Of a stretch of DNA of 64,000 bases, positions 48,770 through 64,000 are shown piece after piece. The DNA is from Prunus persica (taxonomy: Eukaryota > Streptophyta > Magnoliopsida > Rosales > Rosaceae): the NCBI RefSeq assembly GCF_000346465.2, contig NC_034015.1, positions 5,007,097 through 5,071,096 on the forward strand. Reading direction: 5' to 3'. The notes beneath the pieces are model-generated. The model was not told where the DNA came from. It worked only from the letters and a program-made list of their open reading frames with translations, and ran no database searches. The position numbers were made by a program, and so were the translations under genes. Numbering within the stretch: the stretch's first letter is position 1; each line of letters starts with the position of its first letter.

Positions 48770-48781
48770 AGTACTTGAAAA

Positions 48782-49395
48782 TATTTAAAAGATAATTTTT
48801 ACCATGTTGACAAGGGTTCAAATCCCAGGCCTTGCAATCACGCGATGGATTTTCGTAAATAATTTTTGACATGTTGGTATTTATTTCGCGATATTATCGA
48901 AATTATTGCGATGTATTTAATAAATAAATCAACATAATGAAGGAAAATATCAAGGTCATAATTCAAAACTATAATATCGAAATTATCACAATAACTAGAT
49001 AGTATTTCGCTAAAATATTGCCAGCTCAAAAAAATGATATTTTCATCGAATAGCAACAAGGACATGGATATTTTACTATGATAGTAATTAACAAATAGCA
49101 ACAAGGACACGGATATTTTATAGTAAACAAACACATTTTCAACATAAAATTTAAAAAAAATTACAGACATGACACTTCTAAGAACACTACAGTTCTTCTA
49201 ATCGAGTTGTCACTAGCTTTACGAGACGAACATGCCTAAGCCCCAGCTTAACTTGTATCTTAAACAAACCGAGCTTGGCTTTAGCTTGTTTCGATTACAA
49301 AACGAGGGTTTGCAAGAAATATACATGCCCTAGAGAGGCTAGTTTTGTGATTAAACATAGTCGTCACCTCACCTACACAGGATTGGACCACATTT
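48782..49395. other. 3' flank of the UBP gene
   Basis: AT-rich sequence between the SINE and the UBP stop codon. The part nearest the stop is presumably the 3' UTR. The phrase AATAGCAACAAGGACA..GGATATTTTA occurs twice, at about 49050 and 49095. No other gene is seen. Confidence 0.5.
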
Positions 49396-61218
<11,823 letters not shown>

Positions 61219-61238
61219 ACCTCACCGACCTGAATGGT

Positions 61239-62000
61239 ACTGCTATCCAAATTACAAAATTACAAAGGTTTTCTTGTTCTTTTTTTATATGCTCTCCAGT
61301 TGCATCATATTAAATGGCATTTTCAGGTTCTAAATCAAGGTTGTAGAACCCCAGAAGATATTTGAAAACTCATGAGTTCCACTCTAAGATATAAATACAG
61401 TAGGCTAAGATCAAAATGGCACGACTGGACTTCCACTGGACTATTGCATCACACTGATTGATCAGAAACCAAACTCTGCTCAAGGAAGTTGCAATGATTT
61501 TTTATTTTTTATTTTTTATTTTTTATCAAAAGTTGCATTGATCATTTGAAGAAGCTAAATCTAAACATAGTTTTAAGAGATCCCAGCTTTTTTTTTTGTT
61601 TTTCTTCTGGTGGTAAATGTGTAATGCAAATTTCAGCCATATCAACAAAACCAAATCCAGAATTTCCCACTTGAATGAAAGTTCAACTTCATATTCAACC
61701 CACCATCTCAATGAAACCCAAAATACAAATTTAAACAAATTCATCAAATTTACCAAGCTAATATTAAATAGAGAAAAAGGAGGGAGAACTGTCTACCTGA
61801 GCGCAGAGAGAGCGACCACCTCCTCGATCCAAGAGAGCTACCACGTTGTAGATGTAAGTGAGAGCAAGTAGGAGGGAGAGCGCGAAGAGGAGGGAGAGGC
61901 AGTGAGCAGGAAAAGAGAGATAGCCGAAGTGAGCAAGAGAGCGGAAGAGAGAGCTGGAGAGAGAGACCGACGGAATAGAGAGCGATGGAGTTTCACGCTG
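61239..62000 (-). promoter_or_regulatory. UBP leader exon, leader intron and likely start region
   Basis: Upstream of the UBP ATG, a CAG acceptor lies at about 61240 and a good donor (GCGCTCAG|GTAGAC) at 61797/61796, so a 5' UTR intron of about 557 bp is inferred. The leader exon (about 61797 to 62000) is rich in CT on the minus strand. No TATA box that I would trust is visible, and the transcription start is not defined by sequence. Confidence 0.55.
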
Positions 62001-62199
62001 AGAAGACGAAGAGAGGGCTCAAGTCCAGATGGGCTGAGAGGTGCATCACGATGGGCCGATGATTTCAAATAAGGGGGACTTAGAGCCCTTCCATCAATGC
62101 AGCCCAGCCCGAGGCGAGGGCAGAAAAAAAAAAAAATTTCGCTCCAGCGTTGCGCCCAGGCCCGGGGGTGGTGTGGGACCCACCATCTCGGGCCAGCCC

Positions 62200-62400
62200 G
62201 AAGGCGAAACCAGCCCCAGGTCCACAACGCGGTTGCTGACGTCAGCACTCGCGTCACGCTGACGTCAGCTAGCGCGTTTAAATTTTTTTTACCGTTGGCG
62301 CGTGTTTGAACCAGCGCGCGCTGACGTCAGCGCGACGCCAGCGCCAACGGTACGCTGCCACGTGTCGCCTCCAACGCCATCCGATCTGCTTCTGAGGATT
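62200..62400. promoter_or_regulatory. GC-rich block with three GCTGACGTCAGC palindromes
   Basis: Perfect 12-bp palindromes GCTGACGTCAGC occur at 62235-62246, 62258-62269 and 62320-62331. Each contains TGACGTCA, the bZIP (TGA/CREB-type) core. ACCGTTGGCGCG (62291-62302) and GCGCCAACGGT (62341-62351) form an outer inverted repeat around the third. CCACGTGTC at about 62358 holds a G-box. The block lies between the oppositely oriented UBP gene and the ORF1-like gene. It may be a shared regulatory region or part of the inserted Harbinger-type element. Confidence 0.5.
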
Positions 62401-62623
62401 AATCCAACGGCTGAGGCTTTTTTGGGGGAAAAAATATGAAAAAAAATCGTAAAAAATTCTAAAAAATTCTAAAAAATTCTGATATTTTTTTTCTATAAAT
62501 ACCTATCAATACCCTTCACTTTCAACACCAATACTCTTACATTTCATTATACTTCTACTATTATTCACTCTTTTTACACAACATTTTCCTCTTTTTCATC
62601 TAGCATTTTGATTTCACATTTTT

Positions 62624-63838
62624 ATGGCTTCTTCTATCGAAACTGGAGGGGCTTGGAGCATCATGGAAGATGCTTCATTGTGTGAGGCTTGGCTCCAAAT
62701 TTGTCATTGTCCCGTGTCCGGCAATGAGATGAAATTTTTTCATATATGGAAAAAAATTCATGCCGAATTTTGTGAAAAAATTCCGGGGTCTACTCTACGG
62801 AGATGGCGTTATCCAGTAGGTGGAAAATCCTGAATAAAGAGTTGGGAAAATGGAGAAATGCCCTAGCAAAAGCGATGGACAACTATAGAAGCGGGCAAAA
62901 TCGTACTAACGAGGTAAGTATTTTATAATTTTTGTTTTATTAAGTTTAATCTCCTAATATATATAATTTGTTAATATTGCTTGCATTTTCAATATTTTGT
63001 TAATATTTCTTGCATTTTAAATATTTTGTTCATATTTCTTGCATTATCAATATTTTGTTAATATTTATTGCAATTTAAATATTTTGTTCATATGTCTTGC
63101 ATTTTCAATATGTTGTTAATATTTCTTGTATTTCCACTTGTTTCTTAATTTTCTTGCACTTCTAATTTATTTGTAAGGTTAATTGCATTTTCATTATTAT
63201 ATTTTTTGTTACTTGCATATCCAATATATTTTAAATATTTATTGCATTTCTAATTTTTTGTTAAATAGATTATACAAGCACAAATGTGGTTCGGTGCAAC
63301 CGGGGGTGGCAAAAAAAGTTTCACCCATCATGAATGTTGGGAGGTGGTCAAATATTGCAAACGGTTCATAATTATTCCAACGGGTCCCGACGTTGTATTA
63401 AACGAGACGCCACTCCGTGATTCAATGGCACCGGATTCACCTCTTGATTCTCCTATGAGTCAAGACTCACCCATGGAAAAGGAGCCGAGGCCCATTGGCC
63501 GAAAGGCCGCGAAGGCAAAGAAAGTGGGTAATTCAAGCAATTATAATTCAAAGTTTTTGGAGGAAATTGCAAGGCAAAATGGCCTAAGAATTGAAATGGA
63601 GCAAAAACGCCAAGATAACGAGTTGACCCTTCAAGCTGAGTATGCACGAGAAAGGGAGTATTTGCGCAAAAAAGATATAGACAACACGGATCGGGAAACC
63701 ATGGCCATGGATACAAGTCATATGTCCCCTGAAACAAAACAATTTTGGAAACTAGAACGAAGGGATGTTATGAGAAGAAAACTTTTCCGGGATGATGGGC
63801 CTAGCAACACGGATTGGTTAAATGATGGAAACCATTAA
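62624..63838 (+). pseudogene. Harbinger ORF1-like SANT / NAM-associated C-terminal gene, frameshifted
   Basis: Exon 1 (62624-62913) starts MASSIETGGAWSIMEDASLC and continues with WLQICHCPVSGN and FFHIWKKIHAEFCEK, the SANT/Myb-like trihelix region of these proteins. A one-base loss near 62800 breaks the frame. The correct frame resumes at MALSSRWKILNKELGKWRNA, and exon 1 ends ...RTNE|GTAAGT. The intron is 62914-63268. Exon 2 (63269-63838) reads IIQAQMWFGATGGGKKSFTH, then PTGPDVVLNETPL, PRPIGRKAAKAKK and an acidic and basic coiled C-terminus, ending NDGNH. Such proteins bind DNA and partner the transposase of PIF/Harbinger elements. They are often mislabelled as glutathione S-transferase T3-like. 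No transposase is in view, but the window ends soon after. Confidence 0.8.
62981..63125. repeat. Five 29-bp tandem units in the ORF1-like intron
   Basis: Units begin TTGCATTTTCAATATTTTGT or TTGCATTTTAAATATTTTGT. Two variants alternate (A-B-A-B-A). A units carry TCAAT..GTTAAT and B units carry AAAT..GTTCAT, so the array has a 58-bp higher period. Confidence 0.85.
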
Positions 63839-64000
63839 ATTTGTTAGCCTACCTTTTATGTATGACTATTTTTCATGTTTTCTTTTAAAGTTGTTGTAAT
63901 TCATGTGTTTTATTTTAGTAGTAGTAATTCGTAATGACTTGTATTAGATTTCGTTATTTAATAAACAAAGTATTCAATAAATTACCTTTTTATTCAACAT

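Noticed and set aside
61838..62309. Overlapping frames of 70-139 codons around the UBP leader
   Set aside because: They fall in the CT-rich leader exon and the GC-rich upstream block, are low in complexity, and overlap on both strands. They are not supported as genes.

Overview
The window is nuclear DNA from a flowering plant, a eudicot and most likely Rosaceae. The evidence is a full spliced UBP5-type deubiquitinase gene, a plant L1-type LINE with its RNase H domain, a tRNA-derived SINE, and a Harbinger-associated SANT/NAM-C-like ORF of the kind common in Malus, Pyrus and Prunus. A 166-bp satellite dominates the first half. From memory, a satellite of this monomer length is reported from Prunus centromeres, but I could not check this. 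One run of 100 N (32914-33013) shows that this is an assembled scaffold.

Layout. Positions 1-30.76 kb hold about 26 kb of satellite, roughly 157 monomers. The first 1 kb has the opposite orientation to the rest. Three non-satellite blocks interrupt the array: an LTR-retrotransposon end (about 1.04-2.73 kb) and two unclassified insertions (8.0-9.6 kb and 11.2-12.5 kb). The right edge of the array joins a second, minus-strand LTR-retrotransposon end (30.76-31.61 kb). Positions 31.6-37.2 kb hold broken pieces: a duplicated 64-nt exon, a starch-synthase-III-like fragment, the gap, a ~1.9-kb palindrome with two acidic ORFs, and the 5' exons of an unrecognised minus-strand gene. Positions 37.30-43.99 kb are one complete LINE with a 13-bp target-site duplication. 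Positions 44.1-48.8 kb contain a UBP gene fragment, a MULE-type element with a 9-bp duplication, a Harbinger-like element carrying a ribosomal protein L28 exon, and a SINE. Positions 49.4-62.0 kb are the only intact host gene seen: a 13-exon, 938-codon UBP on the minus strand. Positions 62.0-64.0 kb hold a GC-rich block with repeated TGACGTCA palindromes and a frameshifted Harbinger-ORF1-like gene.

Taken together, the window crosses from a satellite array, through a zone of transposons and copied gene fragments, into the first working gene. There is no operon logic. The relationships are insertion, capture and duplication. The most unusual points are that both ends of the main array join retrotransposon sequence within the first codons of a gag-like frame in mirror orientation, that a tangle of short inverted copies marks the inversion junction, and that the same 64-nt exon lies on both sides of the gap and palindrome.
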